Source: an uncultured Clostridia bacterium (GTDB taxonomy: Bacteria > Bacillota > Clostridia > Oscillospirales > Ruminococcaceae). From it: a stretch of 64,000 nt of DNA. Positions within the stretch are counted from its first letter, which is position 1. Each line of letters begins with the position of its first letter. Both the position numbers and the translations under genes were made by a program. Positions 8,654-19,700 of this stretch are shown here, piece after piece. The notes below the pieces were generated by a model. That model saw only the letters and a program-made list of their open reading frames with translations, was not told the origin of the DNA and made no database searches. Location of the stretch: positions 1-64,000 of the forward strand of contig CANNSB010000008.1 in NCBI GenBank assembly GCA_947510165.1, given 5' to 3'.

Positions 8654-8757
8654 TTAAAAAAATACGCAGGTTTGTTGTTGCTATTTGGTCTAATATTATT
8701 ATTAGTTTTTGGCTTTATACAACATTCCGTGGAAAAAACCAATTAGGAGGATTTTAT

Positions 8758-9504
8758 ATGGGCGTTGTATCTATGAAACAATTACTTGAAGCAGGGGTTC
8801 ATTTTGGACATCAAACAAGAAGATGGAATCCAAAAATGGCAGAATATATATTTACAGAACGTAATGGAATATATATTATAGATTTACAAAAAACAGTTAG
8901 AAAATTGGAAGATGCATATAAATTTGTTTTTCAAACAGCTGCTGAGGGAAGAGATATTTTATTTGTAGGAACAAAAAAACAAGCTGGAGATTCTATAAAG
9001 CAAGAAGCTCTACGTTGTGGAATGCATTATGTAAATGCTAGATGGTTAGGTGGAATGATGACCAACTATAAAACTATAAGTAGAAGAATTGACAGATTAG
9101 CTCAATTAAGAAAGATGGAAGAAGAAAATATATTCGATCTTTTACCAAAAAAAGAAGTAATAAAATTAAACCTTGAAATTGAAAGACTTGAAAAATTTCT
9201 TGGTGGAATTAAAAATATGAAAAAGCTTCCTGGTGCTTTATTTATTGTAGATCCTAGAAAAGAAAAAATTGCTGTATCAGAAGCTAGAAAATTAGGAATT
9301 CCAGTTGTAGCTATTGTTGATACTAACTGTGATCCTGATGAAATTGATTATGTTATTCCTGGAAATGATGATGCTATACGTGCTGTAAAATTAATTTCTG
9401 CTGCTATGGCTAGTGCAGTATTAGAAGCAAGACAAGGCCAGTCTGATGAAGAAGTAGAAACAGAACAAAAAATAGAATCTGAATTAGAATCTTCTCATAC
9501 TTAG
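8758..9504 (+). CDS. rpsB: 30S ribosomal protein S2
   Basis: Small-subunit ribosomal protein of 248 aa, near full length for the family. The N-terminal signature [20 protein letters not shown] and the second signature [20 protein letters not shown] are intact. The acidic, Glu/Ser-rich C-terminal tail is typical and variable. The start is fixed by TTAGGAGG (8743-8750). tsf follows after 46 nt, the usual Firmicutes order. Confidence 0.98.
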   Translation: MGVVSMKQLLEAGVHFGHQTRRWNPKMAEYIFTERNGIYIIDLQKTVRKLEDAYKFVFQTAAEGRDILFVGTKKQAGDSIKQEALRCGMHYVNARWLGGMMTNYKTISRRIDRLAQLRKMEEENIFDLLPKKEVIKLNLEIERLEKFLGGIKNMKKLPGALFIVDPRKEKIAVSEARKLGIPVVAIVDTNCDPDEIDYVIPGNDDAIRAVKLISAAMASAVLEARQGQSDEEVETEQKIESELESSHT

Positions 9505-9550
9505 ATAAAATAATAATTTAATTGTAAAATAGTAAATTGGAGGTAAATTT

Positions 9551-10456
9551 ATGTCATTTGCTGCAAAAGATGTAAAAGTATTAAGAGAAAGAACCGGCTG
9601 TGGAATGATGGATTGTAAAAGAGCCTTAGTTGATTCTGATGGAAATATGGATAAAGCAATTGAAATTTTACGTGAAAAGGGTCTTGCTGCTGCTGCAAAA
9701 AAAGCTGGTAGAATAGCTACAGAAGGTTTAGTTATTTCAAAATTAAATAAAACTAATAATATAGGTGTTATATTAGAAATAAATTCAGAAACAGATTTCG
9801 TTTCTAAAAATAATGAATTTATTGAATTTGTTGAACTTGTTGCAGACACAATAATAGAAAAAAAACCTTCTAATATAGAAAATCTTATGAAAGAAACTAT
9901 AGTTGGAAAATCTGATACTGTAGAAGACGTACTCAGAGAAAAAATTCTAACTATTGGAGAGAATATTAAAATTAGAAGATTTAATATTTTAGAGGGTTCA
10001 TTATCTTTTTATGTCCATGGTGGAGGAAGAATAGCGGTTTTGGTTAAATTTGAAACAGATATATCTTCTAAAACAGAATTTAAAGAATATGGAAAAGATA
10101 TAGCTATGCAAATTGCAGCATCATATCCACAATTTATTGACAAAAGTATTGTTCCTGATGAAATTCTTCAAAAAGAAAGAGATATTTTACTTGCTCAAGC
10201 TTTGAATGAAGGTAAACCAAAAAACATTGCTGAAAAAATGGTTGAAGGTAGAATATCAAAATATTATAAAGAAATATGCTTATTAGATCAACCTTTTATA
10301 AAAGACATGGATATTTCCATAGAAAAACATACAAAAAATATTAGTGAAAGTCTTTCTGGAAATATTAAAATAAAAGAATTTATCAGGTTTGAAAAAGGTG
10401 AAGGTTTGGAAAAAAAAGAAGATAACTTTGCGGATGAAGTTGCTAGTATGATTTAA
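9551..10456 (+). CDS. tsf: Elongation factor Ts
   Basis: Guanine-nucleotide exchange factor that recycles EF-Tu-GDP. 301 aa. The N-terminal UBA-like domain contains VKVLRERTGCGMMDCKRAL. The first conserved core segment has EINSETDFVSKN, which contacts EF-Tu, and the dimerisation region follows. GGAGG (9539-9543) precedes the ATG. A terminator ends the rpsB-tsf unit. Confidence 0.98.
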   Translation: MSFAAKDVKVLRERTGCGMMDCKRALVDSDGNMDKAIEILREKGLAAAAKKAGRIATEGLVISKLNKTNNIGVILEINSETDFVSKNNEFIEFVELVADTIIEKKPSNIENLMKETIVGKSDTVEDVLREKILTIGENIKIRRFNILEGSLSFYVHGGGRIAVLVKFETDISSKTEFKEYGKDIAMQIAASYPQFIDKSIVPDEILQKERDILLAQALNEGKPKNIAEKMVEGRISKYYKEICLLDQPFIKDMDISIEKHTKNISESLSGNIKIKEFIRFEKGEGLEKKEDNFADEVASMI

Positions 10457-10463
10457 TAAAAAT

Positions 10464-10493
10464 AAAAAGGTAACTTTTAGTTACCTTTTTATT
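10464..10493 (+). terminator. Terminator of rpsB-tsf
   Basis: An 11-bp perfect stem with a short loop (about 10464-10474 with 10480-10490), continued by a T-rich run. Confidence 0.88.
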
Positions 10494-10567
10494 TTTATTA
10501 CATATACTTTACATAATAAAATAATTATTGTAAAATAGATTAAAATGGAGCTTAGGGAGTGGAATTA

Positions 10568-11278
10568 ATGTCTATAAAATATAAAAGAGTATTATTAAAA
10601 TTAAGTGGAGAGGCATTAGCTGGAGAAAAAAAGTTTGGTCTTGACTATAATATTATGATGGATATATGTAAAAGTATCAAAAAAGCTGTTGAAATGAAAG
10701 TTGAAATTGCTATTGTTGTTGGTGGAGGTAATTTTTGGAGGGGAAGATCTAGTGGAGCAATGGATAGAACACGTGCAGATCATATAGGTATGTTAGGCAC
10801 AACGATGAATGCATTGGCGGTGGCGGATGTATTAGAAGAACTAGGAGTAGATGTTCGTGTACAAACGGCTTTATCTATACAAGCTGTGGCAGAGCCTTAT
10901 ATAAGAAATAGAGCTGTAAGACATCTTGAAAAAGGAAGAGTTGTTATATTCGGTTGTGGAACAGGTAATCCATTTTTTTCAACAGACACAGCATCATCAT
11001 TGAGAGCAGCAGAAATTGAAGCTGAAATAATTTTAAAAGCAACTATGGTTGATGGTGTTTATGATAAAGATCCAAATAAATATCCTGATGCTATTAAATA
11101 TGATAGAGTAAGTTTTTCTACAATTCTTAATAAAAGATTAGAGGTTATGGATAGTACAGCGGCTTCTATGTGTAAAGATAATAATATACCAATATTAGTA
11201 TTTGATTTAAGTGACTCGAATAATATTGTATTAGCAGTTATGGGAGAAAAAATCGGAACAATAGTGGAGGAGTTTTAA
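10568..11278 (+). CDS. pyrH: UMP kinase
   Basis: Hexameric bacterial UMP kinase, which phosphorylates UMP to UDP for pyrimidine nucleotide synthesis. 236 aa from the ATG at 10568, chosen because GGGAG (10555-10559) fits it; an in-frame GTG at 10559 lies on that site. The amino-acid-kinase fold is seen in [43 protein letters not shown] and [12 protein letters not shown]. frr begins 1 nt after the stop, so these two are coupled. Confidence 0.98.
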   Translation: MSIKYKRVLLKLSGEALAGEKKFGLDYNIMMDICKSIKKAVEMKVEIAIVVGGGNFWRGRSSGAMDRTRADHIGMLGTTMNALAVADVLEELGVDVRVQTALSIQAVAEPYIRNRAVRHLEKGRVVIFGCGTGNPFFSTDTASSLRAAEIEAEIILKATMVDGVYDKDPNKYPDAIKYDRVSFSTILNKRLEVMDSTAASMCKDNNIPILVFDLSDSNNIVLAVMGEKIGTIVEEF

Positions 11279-11279
11279 T

Positions 11280-11834
11280 ATGGAAAATCAATTTATAATA
11301 TGTAAAGAAAAAATGTCAAAAATAATAAATAATTTAGAAAATATATATTCTGGAATGAAAGCTGGCAGAGCTAATCCAACAATTTTGGATAAAATTTTAG
11401 TTGATTATTACGGAACGCCAACTTCAGTTAATCAATTAGCAGCGGTTTCTATAACAGAATCAAGAATTTTATCTATTCAACCTTGGGATTTATCTAGTAT
11501 AGGAATTTTAGAAAAAGCAATCAATGCAGCTGATATAGGAATAAATCCTACAAATGATGGTAAAGTTATAAGGCTTGTTTTTCCACAGCTTACAGAGGAG
11601 AAAAGAAAAGAAATAACAAAAGATATATCTAAAATAGGGGAAGAATCTAAAGTTTCTATTAGAGGTGTTAGAAGAGATACAATGGATACTTTAAAAGCTA
11701 TGAAAAAAAATTCTAAAATAACAGAAGATGATTTAAAAATTTCTGAAAAAAAAATACAAAATTTTACAGATTCTCATTGTAAAATAGTAGAAGATTTAAT
11801 AGTTAAAAAAGAAAAAGAAATTATGTCTATTTAA
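11280..11834 (+). CDS. frr: Ribosome recycling factor
   Basis: Splits the post-termination ribosome together with EF-G. 184 aa, the standard length. The tRNA-like fold's conserved parts are MKAGRANPTILDKILVDYYG, the ISIQPWD-like ILSIQPWD segment, and the C-terminal helical stretch KISEEDLK-like (KITEDDLKISEKKIQ). GTGGAGGAG in the end of pyrH serves as its ribosome site. Confidence 0.98.
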   Translation: MENQFIICKEKMSKIINNLENIYSGMKAGRANPTILDKILVDYYGTPTSVNQLAAVSITESRILSIQPWDLSSIGILEKAINAADIGINPTNDGKVIRLVFPQLTEEKRKEITKDISKIGEESKVSIRGVRRDTMDTLKAMKKNSKITEDDLKISEKKIQNFTDSHCKIVEDLIVKKEKEIMSI

Positions 11835-11855
11835 TTATTGAATTAGGAGAATATT

Positions 11856-12569
11856 TTGAATAAATTAGATATAAAACATATTCCAAATCATATAGGAATA
11901 ATAATGGATGGAAATGGAAGATGGGCAAAAAAAAAGTTATTACCTAGATATTTAGGTCATAAAAAAGGTGCAGAAGTTTTTAAAAATATATCTAGATTTT
12001 GTAATAAAATTGGGATAAAATATCTAACTGTTTATGCGTTTTCTACTGAAAATTGGTCTAGACCAAAAAAAGAAGTGGATTTTATAATAAATATTCTTTC
12101 CGAATATTTGGACGATATGAAAAATTATACTAAAGAGAATATTAAAGTTAAATTCATAGGTGAATTTAGTGTGTTTTCAGAAAAATTAAGGAAAAAAATA
12201 AGTGAAGCAGAAACTAAGAGTTTTTCAGCAACAGGATTAAATTTAAATATTGCTATTAATTATGGTGGAAAATCTGAAATTATAAATGCTGTTAAAAATA
12301 CTATAACTTTTTTTAATGAAAATAAATTATTATTAAATGATGTTGATGAAAATTTATTTTCAAAATTCTTATATACTAAAGAACAGCCAGATGTAGATCT
12401 AATCATAAGACCTAGTGGTGAATATCGATTATCTAATTTTATGATATGGCAATCTGCATATGCGGAATATATTTTTATGGATATTTTGTGGCCTGATTTT
12501 AAAGAAGAAAATTTAATAGATGCTTTAAATCAATATTCAAATAGAGATAGACGATTTGGAGGTATTTGA
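11856..12569 (+). CDS. uppS: Isoprenyl transferase (undecaprenyl diphosphate synthase)
   Basis: Makes the C55 lipid carrier precursor for peptidoglycan and wall polymers by adding isopentenyl units to farnesyl diphosphate. 237 aa with TTG start behind TAGGAG. The catalytic Asp is in IIMDGNGRWAKKK. Other signatures are YAFSTENWSRPKKEV, NIAINYGGKSEI and LIIRPSGEYRLSNF, where the usual RTSGE reads RPSGE. cdsA follows after 3 nt. Stop codon is TGA. Confidence 0.96.
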   Translation: MNKLDIKHIPNHIGIIMDGNGRWAKKKLLPRYLGHKKGAEVFKNISRFCNKIGIKYLTVYAFSTENWSRPKKEVDFIINILSEYLDDMKNYTKENIKVKFIGEFSVFSEKLRKKISEAETKSFSATGLNLNIAINYGGKSEIINAVKNTITFFNENKLLLNDVDENLFSKFLYTKEQPDVDLIIRPSGEYRLSNFMIWQSAYAEYIFMDILWPDFKEENLIDALNQYSNRDRRFGGI

Positions 12570-12572
12570 TAT

Positions 12573-13403
12573 TTGAAAACAAGAATAATTACAGCATTTA
12601 TAGCTTTAGTACCATTTTTCATATCTTTATTTTTAATTGAAACATATATATTTAATATGTTAATTTCATTTATATGTATGATTTCTATTTGGGAAATATT
12701 TATGTCTATTAATAGTATTAAAAATAATAAATTTTTAATTATTATACCACTGATATTTTCTGGAATATTTCCATTTTTAAATAGTATTTTAAGTCGATAT
12801 TCTAATATAATTTATATATTATATATTATATATTTTATATTCACTATTATTTTAAATATTAATAAAATAGACATTAATAAATTTTCATTTTGTTTTACAA
12901 TGTCTATAATAATACCTTTGTTTTTTTCTTATGCAATTTATATTAGAGATTATACAGATAAATATTATTTTTATTATATATTTATTGCCGTTTCGTCCGC
13001 GTGGATATCAGATACATTTGCTTATTTTGGAGGATATTTTTTTGGGAAAACAAAAATTGTTCCAAAAATAAGTCCTAATAAAACATTAGAAGGTTTTATA
13101 TCTGGAATTGTTGGTAATATATTATTTGGATTTATTTTCAGCTATTTTTATGTATTATTTTATAAATATAATACTATTAATTTACAAATAAACTATATAA
13201 ATCTTTTTATTATTCTAACGATTTTATCTATTGCAGGTATATTTGGAGATTTATTTGCATCAGCAATTAAGAGAGTCAATAATATAAAAGATTTTGGTAA
13301 AATTATGCCAGGTCATGGTGGAATTTTTGATAGATTTGATAGTATACTTTTTACTGTTCCATTAGTTTATTATCTAATAAAAATATTCAACATTATTGTT
13401 TAA
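12573..13403 (+). CDS. cdsA: Phosphatidate cytidylyltransferase
   Basis: Integral membrane enzyme that forms CDP-diacylglycerol from phosphatidate and CTP. 276 aa and almost entirely membrane helices. The family signature is complete near the C-terminus: SAIKRVNNIKDFGKIMPGHG, followed by GIFDRFDS. The start is a TTG at 12573, with the ribosome site GGAGG (12559-12563) inside the end of uppS. It ends on a terminator. Confidence 0.96.
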   Translation: MKTRIITAFIALVPFFISLFLIETYIFNMLISFICMISIWEIFMSINSIKNNKFLIIIPLIFSGIFPFLNSILSRYSNIIYILYIIYFIFTIILNINKIDINKFSFCFTMSIIIPLFFSYAIYIRDYTDKYYFYYIFIAVSSAWISDTFAYFGGYFFGKTKIVPKISPNKTLEGFISGIVGNILFGFIFSYFYVLFYKYNTINLQINYINLFIILTILSIAGIFGDLFASAIKRVNNIKDFGKIMPGHGGIFDRFDSILFTVPLVYYLIKIFNIIV

Positions 13404-13428
13404 ACACCTCCTAAGGAGGTGTTTTTAT
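13403..13428 (+). terminator. Short strong hairpin after cdsA
   Basis: A 9-bp GC-rich stem (13403-13411 with 13415-13423), 3-nt loop, then T-rich sequence. The 3' arm contains GGAGGTG, so it also looks like a ribosome site, but the dxr site is the later AGGAG at 13430-13434. It may attenuate rather than fully stop transcription into dxr. Confidence 0.75.
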
Positions 13429-13443
13429 TAGGAGATAATAATT

Positions 13444-14583
13444 ATGAAATATATTTCAATACTAGGATCAACGGGTTCTATAGGAACACAAACGTTAGAA
13501 GTTTGTGAAAATATAAATAATTCTATATATGGTCTTGCAGCAAATTCAAATATAGAATTATTAGAAAAACAAGCAAGAAAATATAAACCTTCTGTAGTTT
13601 GTATTTATGATAAAAATAAATACAAACTCTTAAAAGATAATTTATTTGATACTAGTATATCTGTTCTATCTGGAATGGAAGGTTTAATAGAAATATCTAA
13701 ATCTAATCATTATGATATTTTAGTTAATGCTGTTGTAGGTATGATTGGGATAGAACCAACTTTGGAAGCTATAAAAAGTAAAAAAAACATTGCTATTGCA
13801 AATAAAGAAAGTTTAGTTACTGCCGGAGATATAATTAATAAATATGCAAAAAAAAATAATACAAAGATCTTTCCAATAGATAGCGAACATAGCGCTATAT
13901 TACAATGTCTTAGAGGAAATAAATTAAGACAAATAAATAAAATTATTTTAACAGCTTCTGGAGGTCCTTTTAGAGGATATACATATGACATGTTGAAAAA
14001 TGTTACATTAGATCAAACTTTAAAACACCCAAACTGGGTTATGGGAAAAAAAATAAGTGTAGATAGTGCAACATTGATGAATAAAGGTCTAGAATTTATA
14101 GAGGCTATTAGATTGTTTAATCTAGATTCATCACAAATTGAAATTATAGTACATCCACAAAGTATAATACATTCTATGATTGAATATAATGATAAATCTA
14201 TAATTGCACAATTAGGAATACCAGATATGAAAATTCCAATTCAATATGCTTTAACATATCCGGATAGATTTGAAAGAGATGATATATCGTTAAATTTTGA
14301 TAATCTTTTAAATTTAACTTTTGAAAAACCAGATATAGAAACTTTTATATGTTTAAAAGCATGTATAAAGGCGATAGAAAAAGGTGGACTATTTCCAACA
14401 ATTGTTAACGGAGCAAATGAGCAAGCCGTTGATTTATATCTACAAAATAAAATTTCTTTTTTAGATATTGGAAAATTAGTGTATAAATCTTTAGATATAA
14501 ATATAGATATAACTAAAGTTAATTTAAAAAATATATTATATGCAGATAAAATATCTAGAGAATTTATATTGTCAAATATTTAA
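13444..14583 (+). CDS. dxr: 1-deoxy-D-xylulose 5-phosphate reductoisomerase
   Basis: Second step of the non-mevalonate (MEP) isoprenoid pathway, producing MEP with NADPH. 379 aa. The NADPH site is ILGSTGSIGTQTLEV. The metal and substrate site contains DSEHSAI, TASGGPFRGY and MNKGLEFIEA. With uppS upstream and ispG downstream it groups isoprenoid genes with membrane and wall synthesis, the usual Firmicutes arrangement. Confidence 0.97.
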   Translation: MKYISILGSTGSIGTQTLEVCENINNSIYGLAANSNIELLEKQARKYKPSVVCIYDKNKYKLLKDNLFDTSISVLSGMEGLIEISKSNHYDILVNAVVGMIGIEPTLEAIKSKKNIAIANKESLVTAGDIINKYAKKNNTKIFPIDSEHSAILQCLRGNKLRQINKIILTASGGPFRGYTYDMLKNVTLDQTLKHPNWVMGKKISVDSATLMNKGLEFIEAIRLFNLDSSQIEIIVHPQSIIHSMIEYNDKSIIAQLGIPDMKIPIQYALTYPDRFERDDISLNFDNLLNLTFEKPDIETFICLKACIKAIEKGGLFPTIVNGANEQAVDLYLQNKISFLDIGKLVYKSLDINIDITKVNLKNILYADKISREFILSNI

Positions 14584-14605
14584 AATATAAATATGAGGTG
14601 TTATT

Positions 14606-15625
14606 ATGAGTGTAATTTTCACTATTATTTTGACTCTATTGGTTTTTAGTTTTATAATTTTAATACATGAATTAGGACATTTTTTAGTTGCTTTATGGGC
14701 AAAAGTTAAAGTTAATGAATTTTCTTTAGGTATGGGACCTAGCTTATTTTCAAAAACAAAAAATAACATTAAATACTCTTTAAGAGCAATTCCTATGGGC
14801 GGTTATGTAAGTATGGAAGGTGAAGATAGTTCATCAGAAGACGAAAATTCTTTCAGTAATAAACATGTATTTAAACGTATATTAATAGTTCTTGCTGGAG
14901 CAGTTGTAAATATTTTATTTGGTTTTATAGTTTTGTTAATAGTAGTCTCTCTACAAAAAGATATAGCAAGCACTACAATTTCAAAATTTACAGACACGTC
15001 TGTTAGTGTGAACCAAGGTCTTAAAGTGGGAGATGAAATTTTAGAGATAGATAAAACAAAAATATACACAGATAATGATATAATATATAAATTATTAAGA
15101 AGTCCAGATGGTTTAGTTGATATGAAAGTCAGAAGAGATGAAGAAATATTATCTCTAAATAATATTCAATTTGAACAAAAAGAAGATGGTGTAACAAAAA
15201 TTGATTTTAATGTTCTGCATACAGAAAAAAAATTTTTTTCTGTAATAAAACAAGCTAGTCTTAAAACTATTTCTATAGCACGATTGGTTTGGTTATCTTT
15301 ATTTGATCTTTTTACAGGTGTTGCTAAAATTAGTGATCTTTCAGGACCAATTGGAGTTGCAAGTGCAATTGGAGAGTCGTCTAGAGTAGGTATTGGATCT
15401 TTTTTATTAATGGTTTCGTTTATTACAATAAATGTTGGTGTATTTAATCTTTTACCTATCCCTGCTCTTGATGGTGGGAGATTAGTTTTTTTATTTTTAG
15501 AAGCTATTAGAAAAAAACCGTTAAAAAAAGAATATGAAAGTTATTTTCATATTATTGGATTTGTTCTACTTATTGGATTAATGATATTTGTTACATTTAG
15601 TGATATATTCAAACTTATCTTTTAA
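14606..15625 (+). CDS. rseP: Site-2 intramembrane zinc metalloprotease RseP/RasP
   Basis: Cuts membrane-embedded substrates such as anti-sigma factors and remnant signal peptides. 339 aa. The zinc motif HELGH is in the first helix (ILIHELGHFLVAL). A PDZ domain lies near residues 115-170. The third zinc-ligand motif, NLLPIPALDGGR, is near residue 285. Four membrane helices are visible. AGGTG precedes the ATG. Confidence 0.95.
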   Translation: MSVIFTIILTLLVFSFIILIHELGHFLVALWAKVKVNEFSLGMGPSLFSKTKNNIKYSLRAIPMGGYVSMEGEDSSSEDENSFSNKHVFKRILIVLAGAVVNILFGFIVLLIVVSLQKDIASTTISKFTDTSVSVNQGLKVGDEILEIDKTKIYTDNDIIYKLLRSPDGLVDMKVRRDEEILSLNNIQFEQKEDGVTKIDFNVLHTEKKFFSVIKQASLKTISIARLVWLSLFDLFTGVAKISDLSGPIGVASAIGESSRVGIGSFLLMVSFITINVGVFNLLPIPALDGGRLVFLFLEAIRKKPLKKEYESYFHIIGFVLLIGLMIFVTFSDIFKLIF

Positions 15626-15640
15626 AAAGAGGTATAAATA

Positions 15641-16681
15641 ATGAGAAATATAAAAAAAATAAAACTAAAAGACATAATTTTAGGAGATGGAAAAATATAT
15701 ATTCAATCCATGCTTAATATACCATCAGAAGATATAGAAGGGAATGTTCGACAAGCAATTGAATTAGAAAAAGCAGGATGTGAAATATTACGAGTTTCTA
15801 TACCAGATGAAAAATCTATAATGTTGATAAAAAAAATTAAAGAAAATATATCTATTCCACTAGTGGCAGATATACATTTTGATTATAGGCTTGCTTTAAA
15901 ATCTATAGAAAATGGTATAGATAAAATACGTATTAACCCTGGAAATATTGGTTCTGAAGATAAAATAAAAGAAGTAGTTGATGCATGTAGATTTAAAAAT
16001 ATTCCTATAAGAATTGGAGTTAACTCTGGAAGTTTAGAAAAGCACATTTTAGAAAAATATAAAAAACCCACACCAGAAGCACTTGTAGAAAGTGCATTAT
16101 ATCATGTTAATTTATTAGAAAAATTTAATTTCTATGATGTAATTATATCAATAAAATCTTCTAATGTTTCTAGAATGATTGAATCATATGAATTAATTTC
16201 AAAAAAAGTTGATTATCCTTTACATTTAGGTGTCACAGAGGCCGGAACAGAAAGAATGGGTCTTATAAAATCATCTATAGGTATAGGAAGTCTTTTATCA
16301 AAAGGTATTGGAGAAACTATCCGAGTTTCTTTAACTGCAGATCCAATTAAAGAGATATCAGCTGCAAATGATATACTGTTAGCTTTAAATTTAAAAAATG
16401 ATAGAATAAAATTTATATCATGTCCAACATGTGGGAGAACCAAGATAGATTTAATATCTTTAGCAAACAAAGTTGAAAAAAAGCTTGGGCATATAAAGAA
16501 AAATATAACTGTAGCAATTATGGGATGTGTCGTCAATGGACCTGGAGAAGCAAAAGAAGCTGATATTGGTATTGCTGGTGGTGTTGGATCTGCCGTTCTA
16601 TTTAAAAGAGGAAAAGTTATTAAAAAAATTCAAGAGAAAGATATTGCCGATGAATTAATATCAGAAATAGAAAAAATGTAG
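15641..16681 (+). CDS. ispG: 4-hydroxy-3-methylbut-2-enyl diphosphate synthase (flavodoxin/ferredoxin)
   Basis: [4Fe-4S] enzyme of the MEP pathway that makes HMBPP, the substrate of IspH at 41110. 346 aa. The TIM-barrel part begins with PLVADIHFDYRLAL and IRINPGNIG. The cluster ligands are the two Cys of CPTCGRTKIDL and the Cys of MGCVVNGPGEAKEADIG. It follows rseP by 15 nt and precedes polC by 28 nt. Confidence 0.97.
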   Translation: MRNIKKIKLKDIILGDGKIYIQSMLNIPSEDIEGNVRQAIELEKAGCEILRVSIPDEKSIMLIKKIKENISIPLVADIHFDYRLALKSIENGIDKIRINPGNIGSEDKIKEVVDACRFKNIPIRIGVNSGSLEKHILEKYKKPTPEALVESALYHVNLLEKFNFYDVIISIKSSNVSRMIESYELISKKVDYPLHLGVTEAGTERMGLIKSSIGIGSLLSKGIGETIRVSLTADPIKEISAANDILLALNLKNDRIKFISCPTCGRTKIDLISLANKVEKKLGHIKKNITVAIMGCVVNGPGEAKEADIGIAGGVGSAVLFKRGKVIKKIQEKDIADELISEIEKM

Positions 16682-16709
16682 ACAATAATTTAGAAAGTTT
16701 GGGCTAATT

Positions 16710-19700
16710 ATGGGAGATAAAACTTTTTTTAATCTTTTTGGTTCTTATATAGATGATGACTTGAAAAATAATTATAAAGATATATATTCATCAGAAATAA
16801 TTAAACTAGATATTATAAAAAAAAAATTTTGTATTGAATGCTATGTTAAGTTTGAGAATATTATTTTAAAAAAAATATTAAAATTAATAGAAGAATCGAT
16901 TAAAAAAAACTTAGATATTTCTAATTTTAAAATATATCCAAGATATAAACCAAATCTTATTACAAAAGAATATATAATAGAAATTTTTTCTAGTTTAATA
17001 GATTTATATCCTATTTTAAATGGATATGAAAAAGATATAATAGTTAATATAGATGAGTCTTGTGTTTATATTGAATTTAAAAGTTTGGGATATGATATTT
17101 TACAAAAATCTAATATAGATATTTATATTAGAAATGCTATAAATAAAGAATTTTCAACAAATTTAGAAGTTAAGTTTTTAGGTACAGAATTTTTTGATGA
17201 ATCTAAACTTATTTTAAATAAAAATTTTATAAAATCAAATGATAATTTGGCTAATATAGATTTTAATAAAAATAAAGAAAAAAAGCTAAATAATATAGTT
17301 GTGAAAAAAGAAGAAAAAATTTCTATTAATTTCAAACATGATATGTTTGAAAAAGATAGTTTTGAAATAATATTTGGAAAAAAATTACCTGTAAATATAG
17401 GAAAAGAATTATTAGATATTTCAGATGTAGAAGAAAATTCTTCTAAAGCTATTGTTTGGGGAGATATTTTTTCTATAAATATTAGAGATTTACCAAATAA
17501 AAACAAGACGATAATTACATATCATATAACAGATTATACTAGTTCAATTATAGTAAAGCTATTTATTGATACAAATAAATTTGATTCTTTTTCAAAAATA
17601 AATAAAAATTCAACAATTATTGTTAAAGGATTTATTAAATATGATGAATATGATAAATGTATAAATTTGAAGCCAACTGATATTTTACTGGTTAAAAAAA
17701 TTCAAAAGATTGATAATGCGGAAACAAAAAGAGTTGAGCTGCATATGCATACTAATATGTCTAGTATGGATGGAATTTTGCCAGCTTCAGAAATAATTAA
17801 TCAAGTATATAATTGGGGTCATAAAGGTATTGCAATAACAGACCATGGTGTTGTACAATCTTTCCCTGAAGCTATGAATACAGTAGAAAAAATACAAAAA
17901 GATGGCGGAAATTTTAAAGTTGTATATGGACTTGAAGGATATTTTGTAAATGATTGTATTCTTGCTGTAGAGGGGGATGAGGATGCAGATATATTTAATG
18001 ATGAGTTGATTGTTTTTGATTTAGAAACAACAGGATTTAGCGGACAGGATGATAGAATAACTGAAATCGGAGCTGTTAAAATAAAAAATGGAGAAGTTAT
18101 AGAAAGTTTTAATACTTTTGTAAATCCTAAAAGACCAATTCCATATAGAATTACAGAAATCACTGGTATTACAGATGATATGGTTAAAGATGCCCCTGAA
18201 GAAAAAGAAGCTATAGAAAATTTTATTTGCTTTATTGGAAATAAAATACTTATTGCACATAACGCATCTTTTGATATGAGCTTTTTAATAGCGACTGCTG
18301 GAAGAAATAATATAGAGATAAAAAATACATATATAGATACTGTTACGATATCTAGAACAATATTTAAAGAGATAAAAAATCATAAATTAGATACTGTCGC
18401 TAAACATTTAAATTTAGAAAAATTTAATCATCATAGAGCATCTGATGACGCTAATATTCTTGCACATATATTCTTTAAAATTACAGATATATTTAAAAAT
18501 GAATATAATATAAATAAAATTTCTCAAATTAATACTAATTTAAGCGGATCTGATCCTAAAAAAATTAGACCAAATCATATTATAATACTTGTTAAAAACA
18601 AAATAGGTTTGAAAAATCTTTATAAACTTGTATCATACTCACATATAAAATATTTTTTTAAAAAACCAAGAGTTCCAAAAAGCGAACTTATAAAAAATAG
18701 AGAAGGTTTGATCATAGGATCTGCTTGTGATTCTGGAGAATTATATTCAGCAATTATAGGGGGAAAACCATGGGGAGATTTATGTAAAATAGCTGAATTT
18801 TATGATTTTTTAGAGATACAACCGATACAAAATAATGAATATTTAATTAAAAACGGAACAGTTCCAAATATTGAAAAATTACAATATTTTAATAAACAAA
18901 TAGTTAAACTTGGCGAAAAATTAAAAAAACCTGTTATTGCAACATGCGATGCACATTTTTTATACGAATATCAAAATATCTATAGAAAAATTCTTTTAGC
19001 AGGAATTAAAATAAAAGATGCTTTTTCTCAATCATCATTACATCTTAAAACTACTAATGAAATGTTAGATGAATTTTCTTATTTAGGAAAAGAAAAAGCA
19101 TATGAAGTTGTTGTAACAAATACAAATAATATATTTAATAGTATAGAGGATGATATTAGACCTATTCCAAAAGGAACTTTTACACCTAATATGGCTGGTT
19201 CTGAGGAAGCTTTACAAAAGATAACATGGGATAGAGCAAAGAGTATATATGGAGAAGATACGCCAAATATTGTTAAAAATAGGTTAGAACGAGAACTTTC
19301 ATCTATTATAAAACATAAATTCTCTGTATTATATATGATTTCACAAAAACTAGTTGAAAAATCAGAGTCTGATGGATATTTAGTTGGTTCTAGAGGATCT
19401 GTGGGGTCATCTTTTGTAGCAACAATGTCAGGAATTTCTGAAGTTAATCCTCTTCCTCCCCATTACGTTTGTCCTAAATGTAAATATAGTGAGTTTATAA
19501 CAGATGGAAGTGTTGGATCTGGTTTTGATTTACCAGAAAAGGATTGTGAAAAATGTTTAATTAGATTTAATCGAGATGGTCATGATATTCCATTTGAAAC
19601 CTTTTTAGGATTTGATGGAGATAAAGCTCCTGATATAGATTTAAATTTTAGTGGAGAATATCAAATTGTTGCACATAAATATACAGAAGAATTATTTGGA

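Noticed and set aside
8654..8757. Ribosomal protein leader RNA before rpsB
   Set aside because: No stem-loop set clear enough to name; left as a plain leader.
13410..13440. GGAGGTG at 13415 as the dxr ribosome site
   Set aside because: It is the 3' arm of a terminator-like hairpin and too far from the ATG at 13444; AGGAG at 13430 fits better.
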